A stretch of 64,000 nt of DNA. Source: Streptomyces sp. 1222.5 (GTDB lineage Bacteria > Actinomycetota > Actinomycetes > Streptomycetales > Streptomycetaceae). The stretch is taken from assembly GCF_900105245.1 (NCBI RefSeq), contig NZ_FNSZ01000001.1, positions 6,260,001-6,324,000 of the forward strand, in the 5' to 3' direction. The position numbers were made by a program, and so were the translations under genes. Every line of letters begins with the position of its first letter. Within the stretch, counting starts at the first letter, position 1. The notes under the pieces are model-generated. The model had not been told where the DNA came from, did not search any database, and saw only the letters and a list, made by a program, of their open reading frames with translations. This document shows positions 52,577 through 61,338 of this stretch, piece by piece.

Positions 52577-53626
52577 CTAGTGGTCACCGGCGCGGACGTG
52601 TCCTCGGTGGTCACCGACCGGGTCCGCGGGCCCCGGCACCAGCCCCGCCGGGACGGGATCCGGGCCGCCCGTGAGCAGGTGATCGCGCAAGCGCAGGAAG
52701 TGGCCGAGCGGGTCGTCCGAGAACCGGTCCCAGGGGAAGGACGTGGCGTACGGGCCGATCAGGCGCGCCTGGGTGGCCGCGTCGTCCCGCCGGTCCAGCC
52801 GCAGGAGGACGTACAGGAGCTTGTTGCGGACCTCGGCGGGCCACGGGTCGGCCGCCGGGAGACGGCCCGAGAGGGCGACCGCCCGGTCCGCCGCGGCGTC
52901 GAGCCGCGCACGCCCCATCTCGGGGCCGCAGCCGTCGGTCAGGTAGCCGAAGGCCGCCCGGGCCGGCAGCGCCTGGACGAGCGAGTCGGCGGGGGCGTCC
53001 TGCGCGGCCAGGTCGGCGAAGTCGAAGCACGCGTGGTGGGAGCCGTGCCAGAGCGCGGCCAGGTAGCGCAGGGCGGCCACGTGGCAGCCGTAGTGGTGCG
53101 GGGCGCGCCGGACCGCCGCCTCCCACAGCTCCTCGAAGTACCGGTGCCCGGCCCGGGAGCCGCGGGCGTGGTCCAGGGCGATCCGCCACGGCACGGGGTC
53201 GCGGTCGTCGGCGCGGGCGGCCGCCGTGATGAGCGGGCTCGCCTCGCGCAGCAGTTCGGCGCGGGCCGGTGAGGGCCAGGCGCGGTCCACCGCCAGCTGG
53301 GCGTCCAGCAGCAGGGCGTCGGGATCGCCGGGGGCGGCCTTGCGCCAGTTCTCGAACCATTCGGGGCGCGAGCGCGCGAACGCGGCGAGGCGTCTGACGT
53401 ACCGGTCGCGGTTCTCCCACTCGGCCGCGGCCCGGGTCGCGGCCAGCAGCGCGGCCGCGCCGGCGTGGTCGCCGCGGGCGGCCGTGACCAGCGCGGGCGA
53501 GAGGCGGTCGTCGGGCGCGTCGAGCACGGCCTCGTCCGCGGCCGGGGGTCCGGCCGGGCGCGCGGGGCGTTTGGTCATCCGGGTGGGGCGGATGAACGAG
53601 GGCAGCAGAGCCATGGTGTCGACCAT
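52577..53626 (-). CDS. unrecognised alpha-helical protein, possibly TPR-like
   Basis: This is about 349 aa with repeated helix pairs (LSPALVTAARGDHAGAAALLAATRAA; FENWRKAAPGDPDALLLDAQLAVDRAW; ALDHARGSRAGHRYFEELWEAAVRRAP) resembling degenerate tetratricopeptide repeats. I do not recognise a named family. ATG 53626 is assumed; ATG 53614 is possible and neither has a good ribosome site. A promoter, TTGACC (53698-53693), 16 bp, TACGTA (53676-53671), lies upstream on the minus strand. Confidence 0.65.
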   Translation of the reverse strand: MVDTMALLPSFIRPTRMTKRPARPAGPPAADEAVLDAPDDRLSPALVTAARGDHAGAAALLAATRAAAEWENRDRYVRRLAAFARSRPEWFENWRKAAPGDPDALLLDAQLAVDRAWPSPARAELLREASPLITAAARADDRDPVPWRIALDHARGSRAGHRYFEELWEAAVRRAPHHYGCHVAALRYLAALWHGSHHACFDFADLAAQDAPADSLVQALPARAAFGYLTDGCGPEMGRARLDAAADRAVALSGRLPAADPWPAEVRNKLLYVLLRLDRRDDAATQARLIGPYATSFPWDRFSDDPLGHFLRLRDHLLTGGPDPVPAGLVPGPADPVGDHRGHVRAGDH

Positions 53627-53670
53627 TGAAAGTCCGCAGGTCCAGGGCGCGCCAGAGGGTCCACGGAAGT

Positions 53671-53698
53671 TACGTAAGGTTGTACGTCCTATGGTCAA
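53671..53698 (-). promoter_or_regulatory. candidate promoter of the helical-protein gene
   Basis: On the minus strand TTGACC and TACGTA are 16 bp apart in a locally A/T-richer patch. The TTG at 53698, which would open a longer reading frame, is part of the -35 box. Confidence 0.5.
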
Positions 53699-53807
53699 GG
53701 AGCAGTAAAAGGTGATGGTTCAACCATTGTGGTGAACCTGTACGCGAAGGGTGAAGATCCGGCGCACGTCCGGTGGTCCCGCGGTGCGGAAGGGTGCCGC
53801 GGCGGTG

Positions 53808-55385
53808 TCAGCTCCGTCGCAGCAGCCGGGTCGCCCCCGCCGCCACCGTCGTCGCCAGGATCCAGCCGAGCAGGATCATCGCCGCCGCCAGCCACTGCCA
53901 GCCGCCGCGCAGCTGCCACTGGCCCGCCTGGCCCAGGTCGATCACCGGCAGCAGCAGGTCCAGCGTGAACAGCGATGGGCTCCAGGACGGGTGCCCGTCG
54001 TGGTTCACCGGCGGATGGTCGGCGTGCGCGAACGCCAGCGTGCCCGCCGCCCACAGCACCGCCATCCACACCGCCGCCCGGCCCGGACGGTAGCCGTAGG
54101 CGACCGTCCAGTCCTGGACGACTCCCCAGAACTTCCCGGCGAGCGGAAGCGTCTCCCGGCGCCGGCGCTGCTTGGCGAGCAGCACCTCGCGCGCGTCCTC
54201 GTCCTCCCCGGCCGCCCGCAGTACCGAGGCCAGCCGCTCGTACGGCTCCGGGGCGTACTCGGCGGTGGCCGCCGCCACCCAGTCCAGGCGCCGGGTCAGC
54301 GGAAAGGGCCCCTGCGGTACCAGGCTCTCGTAGGCGAATCCGCCCATGTGCAGGTTCCCGGCGTCCGGCCAGCTGCTCGCCCGGTCCACCAGGTTCACGA
54401 CCCGCGCCCCCGACAGCACCACCTTGCCGCGCTGCGGCTTGTCCCCGAGGAAGCGCAGCTCGGGCGTCTGCACCCGGCGCAGCGACAGCTCCTGGTCGTC
54501 GGTGAAGGTGAACCGCGCCCGCTCCAGGTCGACGGCGTCGCCGAACCGCCCGTCGTCCAGCCGGATCCCGCCCCGGCACTCGAACCGCTGGATCCGCGTA
54601 CCGCGCGCCGGCGTCGTCCCGCTCAGCAGCGGACTGCCCACCCCGGCCGGGGTCAGGTACAGGGTGCGCTCGACCGTCAGCTGGGGCGCGTTCAGGGCGA
54701 GGCGGGCGTACGGGTTGGCCAGCCGCGCGCCCCGCAGACTGAGCGAGACGCCGACCTTGGCACCGCGCAGGCTCAGCTCGCCGTGCGACTCCAGCATCTC
54801 CGCCTGGAGATCCTGGCCGACGGTCATGCCGTCCGCCGCCATCGACCGGCCGCCGCGGTCCCGGTACACGACCGCCTGGTTGAGCAGCAGATCCGTGCCG
54901 ATGTGCGCGTCGGTCAGCCGGATCCCGTTCTGGAACCGGCAGCGCGGCAGGTGCAGATCGCCCTCGGTGTGCACCCGGGCCGCCTCCAGGCGCGGCACCG
55001 AGCAGTCCACCAGGCGCACGGTCGTGAACCGGGCCTCCGGCAGCCGGACCTCGTCGTCGAACCGGCAGCCGCGCAGCTCCACGTACGGCGTGACCGTGCC
55101 GCCCGCCAGCTCCAGGGTGCCCGTGATCCGGACGCCGACGAGTTTCAGGGCGGACACCCGGCCGGCGAGCGCCGGCGGTCCGTCCAGCAGCAGCCAGGCG
55201 ACGATGCGCGCCCGCACGGTCCGCCCGGGCCCCCAGGGGTGCCCGCCGTGCGGATCGTCCACGGCGCCGTCCCCGCTGCTCAGGTCGTACACGCTGCCGT
55301 TGCGGAAGGCCTGCCACATGCCCGCCTCGGCCGCGGTCAGGTCCTCGGGCAGGTCCCCGGCGTCGCTGCCGGTCCCCTCGGTCAC
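53808..55385 (-). CDS. membrane-anchored beta-helix (pentapeptide-like) protein
   Basis: This 525-aa protein has a long right-handed beta-helix-like region of short repeats (VELRGCRFDDEVRLPEARFTTVRLVDCSV; ELSLRGAKVGVSLSLRGARL; ECRGGIRLDDGRFGDAVDLERARF) and three C-terminal TM helices (AAVWMAVLWAAGTLAFAHA, SLFTLDLLLPVIDLG, LAAAMILLGWILATTVAAG). Homologues in Streptomyces are often labelled 'membrane-associated oxidoreductase', without visible redox motifs here. GTG 55385 is chosen since AAGGA precedes it; ATG 55451 would add 22 residues. Confidence 0.75.
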   Translation of the reverse strand: MTEGTGSDAGDLPEDLTAAEAGMWQAFRNGSVYDLSSGDGAVDDPHGGHPWGPGRTVRARIVAWLLLDGPPALAGRVSALKLVGVRITGTLELAGGTVTPYVELRGCRFDDEVRLPEARFTTVRLVDCSVPRLEAARVHTEGDLHLPRCRFQNGIRLTDAHIGTDLLLNQAVVYRDRGGRSMAADGMTVGQDLQAEMLESHGELSLRGAKVGVSLSLRGARLANPYARLALNAPQLTVERTLYLTPAGVGSPLLSGTTPARGTRIQRFECRGGIRLDDGRFGDAVDLERARFTFTDDQELSLRRVQTPELRFLGDKPQRGKVVLSGARVVNLVDRASSWPDAGNLHMGGFAYESLVPQGPFPLTRRLDWVAAATAEYAPEPYERLASVLRAAGEDEDAREVLLAKQRRRRETLPLAGKFWGVVQDWTVAYGYRPGRAAVWMAVLWAAGTLAFAHADHPPVNHDGHPSWSPSLFTLDLLLPVIDLGQAGQWQLRGGWQWLAAAMILLGWILATTVAAGATRLLRRS

Positions 55386-55539
55386 CGCTGTTCCTTCTCT
55401 CCTCGCCCGTTCGGGCCACTGCTGGGTCACCTGTGTCGTACTGGCGTTCATGCCCGGTGCGTGACGCCCGGAACACTCCTGGTGAACGTGATCTTCCGGG
55501 TTCCGGCCACCCTATGTACCGGCGATTGGCCCACGCTCT

Positions 55540-55556
55540 GTATCAGCCATTGATAC
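55540..55556. promoter_or_regulatory. small palindrome upstream of hisD
   Basis: GTATCA (55540-55545) and TGATAC (55551-55556) flank 5 bp, 42 bp before the hisD start. It is a candidate operator for the his operon. A -10-like GAGAAT (55585-55590) lies 7 nt before the GTG. Confidence 0.4.
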
Positions 55557-55597
55557 GCGCGAACGGCTCCGGACGCCGGTCTGAGAGAATTGGGACT

Positions 55598-56923
55598 GTG
55601 ATTTCCCGAATCGATCTGCGCGGCGACGCCCTTCCCGAGGGCCCCGCCCTGCGCGACCTGCTGCCCCGAGCCGACTTCGACGTTGCGGCCGCCCTGGAGA
55701 AGGTGCGTCCGATCTGCGAGGCCGTGCATCATCGTGGCGACGCGGCGCTGATCGACTTCGCCGAGAAATTCGACGGAGTACGGCTGGAATCCGTCCGCGT
55801 CCCGGTCTCGGCGCTCACCGAGGCGCTGGACGGCCTCGACCCGGCGGTGCGCGCCGCGCTGGAGGAGTCCATCCGCCGCGCCCGCATGGTCCACCGCGAG
55901 CAGCGCCGTACGACCCACACCACCCAGGTGGTGCCCGGCGGCACCGTGACCGAGAAGTGGGTGCCGGTCGAGCGCGTCGGTCTGTACGCGCCCGGCGGAC
56001 GCTCGGTCTACCCCTCCTCCGTGGTCATGAACGTCGTGCCCGCGCAGGAGGCCGGCGTCGAGTCCATCGCGCTCGCCTCCCCGGCCCAGGCCGCGTTCGG
56101 CGGTCTGCCGCACCCGACGATCCTCGCCGCCTGCGCCCTGCTCGGCGTCGACGAGGTCTACGCGGCGGGCGGCGCCACCGCCGTCGCGATGTTCGCCCAC
56201 GGCACCGAGTCCTGCCCGCCCGCGAACATGGTCACCGGCCCCGGCAACATCTGGGTCGCCGCCGCCAAGCGCTACTTCACCGGCAAGATCGGCATCGACG
56301 CCGAGGCCGGCCCGACCGAGATCGCGATCCTCGCCGACGACACGGCCGACCCGGTGCACGTGGCCTCCGACCTGATCAGCCAGGCCGAGCACGACCCGCT
56401 GGCCGCCGCCGTCCTCGTCACCGACTCCCAGGAGCTGGCGGACGCGGTGGAGAAGGAGCTGGAGCCGCAGGTCGCGGCCACCCGGCACATCGACGACCGG
56501 ATCGTGCCCGCGCTGAAGGGCAGGCAGTCCGCGATCGTCCTCGTCGACGGCATCGAGGAGGGTCTGCGGGTGGTCGACGCGTACGGCGCCGAGCACCTGG
56601 AGATCCAGACCGCCGACGCCGCCCGGATCGCCGACCGGGTCAGGAACGCCGGCGCGATCTTCGTCGGCCCCTGGGCCCCGGTCTCGCTCGGCGACTACGC
56701 GGCCGGGTCCAACCACGTCCTGCCCACCGGCGGCTGCGCCTGCCACTCCTCGGGCCTGTCCGTCCAGTCCTTCCTGCGCGGCATCCACGTCGTCGACTAC
56801 TCGAAGGACGCGCTTGCCGAGGTCGCGCACCACGTGGTCACGCTGGCGGAGGCGGAGGACCTGCCGGCCCACGGCGCGGCGATCAAGGCCAGGTTCGGCT
56901 GGAAGGTACCCGAGAGCAAGTGA
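55598..56923 (+). CDS. hisD: histidinol dehydrogenase
   Basis: This 441-aa zinc enzyme oxidises L-histidinol to L-histidine in the last two steps. It shows VERVGLYAPGGRSVYPSSVVMNVVPA, NMVTGPGNIWVAAAKRYFTG, GIDAEAGPTEIAILAD and GAEHLEIQT. His and Asp residues for zinc and catalysis lie in SQAEHDPLAA and SNHVLPTGG. GTG 55598 gives the expected length. No Shine-Dalgarno is visible, so it may be leaderless. It is first in the his operon. Confidence 0.96.
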   Translation: MISRIDLRGDALPEGPALRDLLPRADFDVAAALEKVRPICEAVHHRGDAALIDFAEKFDGVRLESVRVPVSALTEALDGLDPAVRAALEESIRRARMVHREQRRTTHTTQVVPGGTVTEKWVPVERVGLYAPGGRSVYPSSVVMNVVPAQEAGVESIALASPAQAAFGGLPHPTILAACALLGVDEVYAAGGATAVAMFAHGTESCPPANMVTGPGNIWVAAAKRYFTGKIGIDAEAGPTEIAILADDTADPVHVASDLISQAEHDPLAAAVLVTDSQELADAVEKELEPQVAATRHIDDRIVPALKGRQSAIVLVDGIEEGLRVVDAYGAEHLEIQTADAARIADRVRNAGAIFVGPWAPVSLGDYAAGSNHVLPTGGCACHSSGLSVQSFLRGIHVVDYSKDALAEVAHHVVTLAEAEDLPAHGAAIKARFGWKVPESK

Positions 56924-58032
56924 GCGACGTGCGGATCGACGATCTTCCCGTACGGGACGAGCTGCGTGGCAAGTCCCCCTACGGCGCGCCCCAGTTGGAC
57001 GTCCCCGTACGGCTGAACACCAACGAGAACCCCTACCCGCTGCCCGAACCGCTGGTCGAGCGGATCGCGGAGCGGGTGCGGGAGGCCGCCCGCGGCCTGA
57101 ACCGCTACCCCGACCGGGACGCGGTCCGGCTGCGCACCGAGCTGGCCGCCTACCTGACGAAGACCGGCAAGTACCCGCTCGGCATGGCGAACGTGTGGGC
57201 GGCCAACGGCTCCAACGAGGTCATCCAGCAACTGCTGCAGACCTTCGGCGGCCCCGGCCGTACGGCGATCGGCTTCGAGCCGTCGTACTCGATGCACGCC
57301 CTCATCGCGCGCGGGACGGGGACGGGCTGGATTTCGGGTCCGCGGGCCGAGGACTTCACGATCGACCTCGCCGCCGCGCGGCGGGCGATCGCCGAGCACC
57401 GGCCCGACGTCGTCTTCATCACCACGCCCAACAACCCCACCGGCAACGCGGTCCCGCCCGAGACGGTCCTCGCGCTGTACGAGGCGGCGCAGGCCGCCAA
57501 GCCGTCGATGGTGATCGTGGACGAGGCGTACGTCGAGTTCAGCCACGGCGACTCGCTGCTGCCGCTGCTCGCGGGCCGCCCGCACCTGGTCGTCTCCCGC
57601 ACCATGTCGAAGGCGTTCGGCGCCGCCGGGCTCCGCCTCGGCTACCTCGCCGCCGACCCCGCCGTCGTGGACGCGGTCCAGCTCGTACGGCTGCCGTACC
57701 ACCTCTCGGCGATCACCCAGGCGACCGCGCTGGCCGCGCTGGAGCACACGGACACGCTGCTCGGGTACGTCGAGCAGCTGAAGTCGGAGCGCGACCGGCT
57801 GGTCGCCGAGCTGCGCGCGATCGGCTACGACGTCACCGAGTCCGACGCCAACTTCGTGCAGTTCGGCCGGTTCGGCGACGCCCAGGACGCCTGGCGGAGG
57901 ATCCTCGACCGGGGCGTCCTCGTCCGGGACAACGGCGTACCGGGATGGCTGCGGGTGTCCGCCGGCACCCCGGAGGAGAACGACGCGTTCCTGGACGCGG
58001 TACGTGAAGTGAAGAAGGAGCTTGAGGCATGA
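56920..58032 (+). CDS. hisC: histidinol-phosphate aminotransferase
   Basis: This 370-aa fold-type I PLP enzyme converts imidazole-acetol phosphate and glutamate to histidinol phosphate. It has the substrate-binding LNTNENPYPLPEPL, TPNNPTGNAVP, VDEAYVEFS and the PLP lysine in SRTMSKAFGAAGLRLGY. GTG 56920 overlaps the hisD stop (GTGA). Confidence 0.96.
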   Translation: MSDVRIDDLPVRDELRGKSPYGAPQLDVPVRLNTNENPYPLPEPLVERIAERVREAARGLNRYPDRDAVRLRTELAAYLTKTGKYPLGMANVWAANGSNEVIQQLLQTFGGPGRTAIGFEPSYSMHALIARGTGTGWISGPRAEDFTIDLAAARRAIAEHRPDVVFITTPNNPTGNAVPPETVLALYEAAQAAKPSMVIVDEAYVEFSHGDSLLPLLAGRPHLVVSRTMSKAFGAAGLRLGYLAADPAVVDAVQLVRLPYHLSAITQATALAALEHTDTLLGYVEQLKSERDRLVAELRAIGYDVTESDANFVQFGRFGDAQDAWRRILDRGVLVRDNGVPGWLRVSAGTPEENDAFLDAVREVKKELEA

Positions 58033-58622
58033 GCCGCGTAGGACGCGTGGAGCGCACCACCAAGGAGACCTCGGTCCTGGTCGAGATAGACCTCGACGGC
58101 ACCGGGAGGACCGACATCGCCACCGGCGTCGGCTTCTACGACCACATGCTCGACCAGCTCGGCCGGCACGGTCTGTTCGACCTGACCGTGAAGACCGACG
58201 GCGACCTGCACATCGACTCCCACCACACCATCGAGGACACCGCCCTCGCGCTCGGTGCCGCGTTCAAGCAGGCGCTCGGCGACAAGGTGGGCATCTACCG
58301 CTTCGGCAACTGCACGGTCCCGCTGGACGAGTCCCTCGCCCAGGTCACCGTCGACCTCTCCGGCCGCCCCTACCTCGTGCACACCGAGCCCGAGAACATG
58401 GCGCCGATGATCGGCGAGTACGACACGACGATGACCCGGCACATCCTGGAGTCCTTCGTCGCCCAGGCGCAGATCGCGCTGCACGTGCACGTGCCGTACG
58501 GGCGCAACGCGCACCACATCGTGGAGTGCCAGTTCAAGGCGCTGGCCCGGGCGCTCCGTTACGCCTCCGAGCGCGACCCGCGCGCGGTCGGCATCCTCCC
58601 CTCCACGAAGGGCGCTCTCTAA
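58029..58622 (+). CDS. hisB: imidazoleglycerol-phosphate dehydratase
   Basis: This 197-aa monofunctional HisB (no phosphatase domain) dehydrates imidazole glycerol phosphate. The two His-rich manganese motifs appear as FYDHMLDQLGRHG with DSHHTIEDTA, and later VPYGRNAHHIVECQFKALARAL. The ATG overlaps the hisC stop (ATGA) with AAGGAG upstream. Actinobacteria supply histidinol phosphatase from a separate gene not in this window. Confidence 0.97.
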   Translation: MSRVGRVERTTKETSVLVEIDLDGTGRTDIATGVGFYDHMLDQLGRHGLFDLTVKTDGDLHIDSHHTIEDTALALGAAFKQALGDKVGIYRFGNCTVPLDESLAQVTVDLSGRPYLVHTEPENMAPMIGEYDTTMTRHILESFVAQAQIALHVHVPYGRNAHHIVECQFKALARALRYASERDPRAVGILPSTKGAL

Positions 58623-58625
58623 CCC

Positions 58626-58790
58626 ATGAACGGTCTGTCGACCCTCCTGATCGTCGTCGGCCTCTTCCTGGTCGGCGGCATCGTCTCCTTCGTGAAGCAG
58701 AAGATGCCCGCGAGCCTCATCGTGCTGCTCTCCATCGGTGCGGGCATGTGCCTGGTCGCGGGCGTCCTGCGGCTGGAGGTGTGGAATTGA
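58626..58790 (+). CDS. 54-aa membrane protein between hisB and hisH
   Basis: ATG 58626 lies 3 nt after the hisB stop. The product begins MNGLSTLLIVVGLFLVGGIV and has two predicted TM helices separated by a KQKMP turn. Its TGA overlaps the hisH TTG, so it is part of the operon. It is too short for most gene finders. I recall a similar small protein at this position in other streptomycetes. No function is known. Confidence 0.8.
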   Translation: MNGLSTLLIVVGLFLVGGIVSFVKQKMPASLIVLLSIGAGMCLVAGVLRLEVWN

Positions 58791-59425
58791 GCACCAAGAA
58801 GGTCGTGGTCTTCGACTACGGCTTCGGCAACGTCCGGTCCGCCGAGCGCGCCCTCGCGCGCGTGGGCGCCGACGTCGAGATCACCCGTGACTTCGACCGG
58901 GCGATGAACGCCGACGGCCTGCTCGTGCCGGGCGTCGGCGCCTTCGCCGCCTGCATGCAGGGTCTGCGCGCCGCCCGCGGCGACTGGGTGATCGACCGCA
59001 GGCTGTCCGGCGGCCGCCCGGTGATGGGCATCTGCGTCGGCATGCAGATCCTCTTCGCACGCGGCATCGAGCACGGCGTGGAGGCCGAGGGGCTGGACGA
59101 GTGGCCGGGCACGGTCGCCCCGCTCCAGGCCGACGTGGTGCCCCACATGGGCTGGAACACCGTCGACGCCCCGGCCGGCTCCCGGCTCTTCGCGGGCCTC
59201 GACGCCGACGCCCGCTTCTACTTCGTGCACTCCTACGCCGTCCACGACTGGGCCCTGGAGACGCACAACCCGGTGATCGAGGCCCCCAAGGTCACCTGGT
59301 CGACGCACGGCGAGCCGTTCGTGGCCGCCGTGGAGAACGGCGCCCTGTGGGCGACGCAGTTCCACCCCGAGAAGTCCGGCGACGCCGGCGCGCAGCTCCT
59401 CACCAACTGGATCGGAACCCTGTAG
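58787..59425 (+). CDS. hisH: imidazole glycerol phosphate synthase, glutaminase subunit HisH
   Basis: This 212-aa class I glutamine amidotransferase supplies NH3 to HisF. It shows VVFDYGFGNVRSAERAL, the nucleophile Cys in VMGICVGMQILF, the oxyanion strand, and His/Glu in ATQFHPEKSG. TTG 58787 is chosen because GGAGG (58775-58779) is 7 nt upstream and it overlaps the small protein's stop (TTGA). GTG 58781 is too close to the Shine-Dalgarno. Confidence 0.95.
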   Translation: MSTKKVVVFDYGFGNVRSAERALARVGADVEITRDFDRAMNADGLLVPGVGAFAACMQGLRAARGDWVIDRRLSGGRPVMGICVGMQILFARGIEHGVEAEGLDEWPGTVAPLQADVVPHMGWNTVDAPAGSRLFAGLDADARFYFVHSYAVHDWALETHNPVIEAPKVTWSTHGEPFVAAVENGALWATQFHPEKSGDAGAQLLTNWIGTL

Positions 59426-59428
59426 ACC

Positions 59429-60154
59429 ATGGCCAAGCTCGAACTCCTCCCCGCCGTCGACGTCCGCGACGGCCAGGCCGTGCGACTCGTCCACGGCGAG
59501 TCCGGGACCGAGACCTCCTACGGCTCGCCGCTGGAGGCCGCCCTCGCCTGGCAGCGCTCGGGCGCCGAGTGGCTGCACCTGGTCGACCTGGACGCCGCGT
59601 TCGGCACCGGCGACAACCGGGAGCTGATCGCCGAGGTCGCGCGCGCGATGGACATCAAGGTGGAGCTGTCCGGCGGCATCCGCGACGACGACACCCTCGC
59701 CGCCGCCCTCGCCACCGGCTGCACCCGGGTCAACCTGGGAACCGCGGCCCTGGAGACCCCCGAGTGGGTCGCCAAGGTCATCGCCGAGCACGGCGACAAG
59801 ATCGCGGTCGGCCTGGACGTGCGCGGCACGACCCTGCGCGGCCGCGGCTGGACCCGCGACGGCGGCGACCTCTACGAGACGCTGGCGCGCCTCGACAAGG
59901 AGGGCTGCGCCCGCTACGTCGTCACCGACATCGCCAAGGACGGCACCCTCCAGGGCCCGAACCTGGAGCTGCTGAGGAACGTCTGCGCGGTCACCGACCG
60001 CCCGGTCGTGGCCTCCGGCGGCGTGTCGTCCCTGGACGACCTGCGCGCCATCGCCGGGTTGGTTCCCCTCGGCGTCGAGGGCTCCATCGTCGGCAAGGCC
60101 CTGTACGCGAAGGCGTTCACCCTGGAAGAGGCCCTGGAGGCGGTGGCCGAGTGA
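59429..60154 (+). CDS. priA: phosphoribosyl isomerase PriA (HisA/TrpF)
   Basis: This 241-aa TIM barrel carries out the HisA isomerisation. In Streptomyces and relatives the same enzyme also does the TrpF step, because trpF is absent. It shows LLPAVDVRDGQAVRLVHGESGTE, HLVDLDAAFGTGDNREL, ELSGGIRDDDTLAAAL and VTDIAKDGTLQGPNLELL with the catalytic Asp pair. The dual role is inferred from genus and family, not readable directly. ATG 59429 lies 3 nt after hisH. Confidence 0.94.
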   Translation: MAKLELLPAVDVRDGQAVRLVHGESGTETSYGSPLEAALAWQRSGAEWLHLVDLDAAFGTGDNRELIAEVARAMDIKVELSGGIRDDDTLAAALATGCTRVNLGTAALETPEWVAKVIAEHGDKIAVGLDVRGTTLRGRGWTRDGGDLYETLARLDKEGCARYVVTDIAKDGTLQGPNLELLRNVCAVTDRPVVASGGVSSLDDLRAIAGLVPLGVEGSIVGKALYAKAFTLEEALEAVAE

Positions 60155-60546
60155 GCGACGTCCGACGCGTGTCGACCGGCGCGCCCTGGGAGGAGCAGTT
60201 CGGCTACTCCCGCGCGGTGGAGCTGCCGAACGGCCTGGTCCTGGTCTCGGGCTGCACGTCCATCGTGGACGGGCAGATCGCCGGGGGCGGCCCGTACGAG
60301 CAGGCGGTCAACGCGTTCGAGGTCGCCCTGGGGGCGCTCGGGCAGCTGGGGCTCGGCCGTGACGACGTCGTGCGCACGCGTATGTACCTCACGCACGCCC
60401 GTGACGTGGACGAGGTCGGCCGCGCCCACAAGGAGCTGTTCGACGCCGTCCGGCCCGCCGCGTCCATGATCATTGTCTCCGGCTTCGTGGACCCCAGCCT
60501 GGTCGTCGAGGTCGAGGTGGAGGCGTTCCGAGGAGTGACGGCATGA
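60151..60546 (+). CDS. RidA-family protein
   Basis: This 131-aa YjgF/RidA-like protein has VSTGAPWEEQFGYSRAVEL, VLVSGCTSIVDGQIAG, YEQAVNAFEVALGALGQLGLG and VRTRMYLTHARDVDEVGRAHKELFD. RidA deaminates reactive enamine/imine intermediates. The Arg needed for catalysis in the archetype is probably the one in DVVRTRMYLT. GTG 60151 overlaps the priA stop (GTGA), and its stop overlaps hisF (ATGA), so it is fully embedded in the his operon. Confidence 0.9.
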   Translation: MSDVRRVSTGAPWEEQFGYSRAVELPNGLVLVSGCTSIVDGQIAGGGPYEQAVNAFEVALGALGQLGLGRDDVVRTRMYLTHARDVDEVGRAHKELFDAVRPAASMIIVSGFVDPSLVVEVEVEAFRGVTA

Positions 60547-61298
60547 CCCTGGCCATCCGAGTCATCCCCTGCCTGGACGTGGACAACGGCCGCGTCGTCA
60601 AGGGCGTCAACTTCCAGAACCTGCGCGACGCGGGCGACCCCGTCGAGATGGCCAAGGTGTACGACGCCGAGGGCGCCGACGAGCTGACGTTCCTGGACAT
60701 CACCGCGTCCTCGGGCGACCGGGAGACGACGTACGACGTGGTCCGCCGCACCGCGGAGCAGGTGTTCATCCCGCTGACGGTCGGCGGCGGTGTCCGCACG
60801 GCCGAGGACGTGGACAAGCTGCTGCGGGCCGGCGCCGACAAGGTCGGCGTGAACACCGCGGCCATCGCCCGTCCCGAGCTGATCCGCGAGATCGCGGAGC
60901 GCTTCGGCCGGCAGGTGCTGGTCCTCTCCGTCGACGCCCGCAGGACCGAGTCCGGATCCTTCGAGGTGACCACCCACGGCGGCCGCCGGGGGACCGGCAT
61001 CGACGCCGTCGAGTGGGCGCACCGGGCGGCCGAGCTGGGCGCGGGGGAGATCCTGCTGAACTCCATGGACGCGGACGGCACCAAGGACGGCTACGACCTG
61101 GAGATGATCGCGGCCGTCCGCAAGCACGTCACGGTCCCGGTGATCGCGTCCGGCGGCGCGGGCAGCCTCGCGCACTTCCCGCCGGCCGTCACGGCGGGCG
61201 CGGACGCGGTGCTGGCCGCGTCGGTGTTCCACTTCGGCGACCTGCGGATCGGCGAGGTGAAGCAGACCCTCCGCGAGGCGGGGCACCCCGTGCGCTGA
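60543..61298 (+). CDS. hisF: imidazole glycerol phosphate synthase, cyclase subunit HisF
   Basis: This 251-aa TIM barrel makes IGP and AICAR with HisH. It shows RVIPCLDVDNGRVVKGVNFQNLRDAGDP with the catalytic Asp, LTFLDITASSGDR, TVGGGVRTAEDVDKLLRAGADKVGVNTAA and LLNSMDADGTKDGYDLEM with the second Asp. The ATG overlaps the RidA stop. It is the last gene of the operon here. Confidence 0.97.
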   Translation: MTLAIRVIPCLDVDNGRVVKGVNFQNLRDAGDPVEMAKVYDAEGADELTFLDITASSGDRETTYDVVRRTAEQVFIPLTVGGGVRTAEDVDKLLRAGADKVGVNTAAIARPELIREIAERFGRQVLVLSVDARRTESGSFEVTTHGGRRGTGIDAVEWAHRAAELGAGEILLNSMDADGTKDGYDLEMIAAVRKHVTVPVIASGGAGSLAHFPPAVTAGADAVLAASVFHFGDLRIGEVKQTLREAGHPVR

Positions 61299-61338
61299 CA
61301 TCCCGTCGCCCCGGCACCGCTTCGAGTACGGCCGAAAA

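Noticed and set aside
53626..53698. TTG start at 53698 for the helical protein
   Set aside because: The TTG is part of a good -35 box (TTGACC) and there is no ribosome site; ATG 53626 is more likely.
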